A DNA stretch of 64,000 nucleotides from JBLZUR01 sp048565625 (lineage in GTDB: Bacteria; Pseudomonadota; Alphaproteobacteria; Sphingomonadales; Sphingomonadaceae), in assembly GCF_048565625.1 (NCBI RefSeq), contig NZ_JBLZUR010000002.1:1-64000 (forward strand), written 5' to 3'. Below, one piece after another: positions 63,908 to 64,000 of the stretch. Every line of letters begins with the position of its first letter. Position 1 is the stretch's first letter. A model generated the notes under the pieces. The model ran no database searches, was not told the origin of the DNA, and saw only the letters and a program-made list of their open reading frames with translations. The position numbers were made by a program, and so were the translations under genes.

Positions 63908-64000
63908 TCAGGCGGCGAGCGCGGGGTGGACCACCGCACCGCCGCTCGTCAGCGTGACCGCCTTGATGATCTCATCCTCCGCCTTCCAGACGGGGGCCTT
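63908..64000 (-). CDS. pntA: NAD(P) transhydrogenase subunit alpha (alpha-1), 3' end only
   Basis: The last 30 codons of the NAD-binding alpha-1 subunit (KAPVWKAEDEIIKAVTLTSG, then GAVVHPALAA and TGA at 63908-63910) remain in the window, and the rest lies beyond the right edge. The gene is 21 bases upstream of alpha-2 in the operon. Identification rests on position and on the typical C-terminal ending. Confidence 0.75.
   Translation of the reverse strand, partial: KAPVWKAEDEIIKAVTLTSGGAVVHPALAA

Noticed and set aside
63590..64000. Split transhydrogenase alpha subunit as a broken gene
   Set aside because: Separate alpha-1 and alpha-2 genes are normal in alphaproteobacteria.

Overview
The window comes from a high-GC alphaproteobacterium, most likely a sphingomonad (Sphingomonas or a close relative). 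The right half supports this: a 180-kDa-class NAD-glutamate dehydrogenase, the alphaproteobacterial form of SerC, small DUF1013 and DUF1192 proteins, and a transhydrogenase alpha subunit split into two genes. No database search was possible; all assignments rest on motifs, lengths and gene order.

Left part (1-26465): integrated accessory DNA. A 17-bp direct repeat equal to the 3' end of a tRNA (the longer left copy looks like the 3' half of tRNA-Glu) lies at 1894-1910 and 26449-26465. Short paired repeats with a 13-bp period sit just inside each end, and an integrase gene starts beside the left end. Together these outline a genomic island of about 24.6 kb. The integrase has lost its catalytic half to an IS3-family insertion, so the island is probably fixed. 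A primase/helicase-like gene running off the left edge (1-1724) probably belongs to a second element in tandem. Inside the island are small unknown genes, a Nudix hydrolase, an AlkB-like dioxygenase, a three-gene operon whose relaxase-like member has an in-frame stop, and a phosphatase/dioxygenase pair.

The main cargo (10162-25515) is a compact gene cluster that I cannot match to any described pathway. It encodes a dual-domain GT4 glycosyltransferase, a TPR/alpha-beta-hydrolase fusion, a pyruvyltransferase-like protein, an acyl carrier protein, a GT2 glycosyltransferase, a PhyH dioxygenase, a fatty-acyl-AMP ligase, a second PhyH dioxygenase and a cytochrome P450. These nine genes are read leftward and are coupled by overlaps at all but one junction. 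A methyltransferase converges on the P450, and a pyruvyltransferase-methyltransferase fusion follows. A plausible reading is that the ligase loads an acyl group on the carrier protein, oxygenases hydroxylate it, and the product decorates a pyruvylated, methylated glycan.

Right part (26600-64000): chromosomal backbone. In order: pdxH; a DnaJ-like chaperone, YihY/BrkB protein, fabI and aroC; a secreted low-complexity protein and acyP; marR-hisZ-purA (leftward) between two inverted copies of an IS5-family element; an FAD-dependent oxidoreductase and serC-serA; a diguanylate cyclase; a DUF1775 protein and prfC; a PAS protein, gdhZ and an ATP-dependent DNA ligase; tRNA-Thr(CGT); clpA; a DUF1192 gene; a quinone oxidoreductase, GST and DUF1013 protein; xseB-ispA-coaD; a cyclophilin; an SRPBCC-alcohol dehydrogenase-SDR operon; and the leftward pntA-pntAB-pntB operon.

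Single-base frame lesions occur in aroC, marR (two), clpA and one IS copy, most of them in short homopolymers. Sequencing or assembly error is therefore a live explanation for these 'broken' genes.
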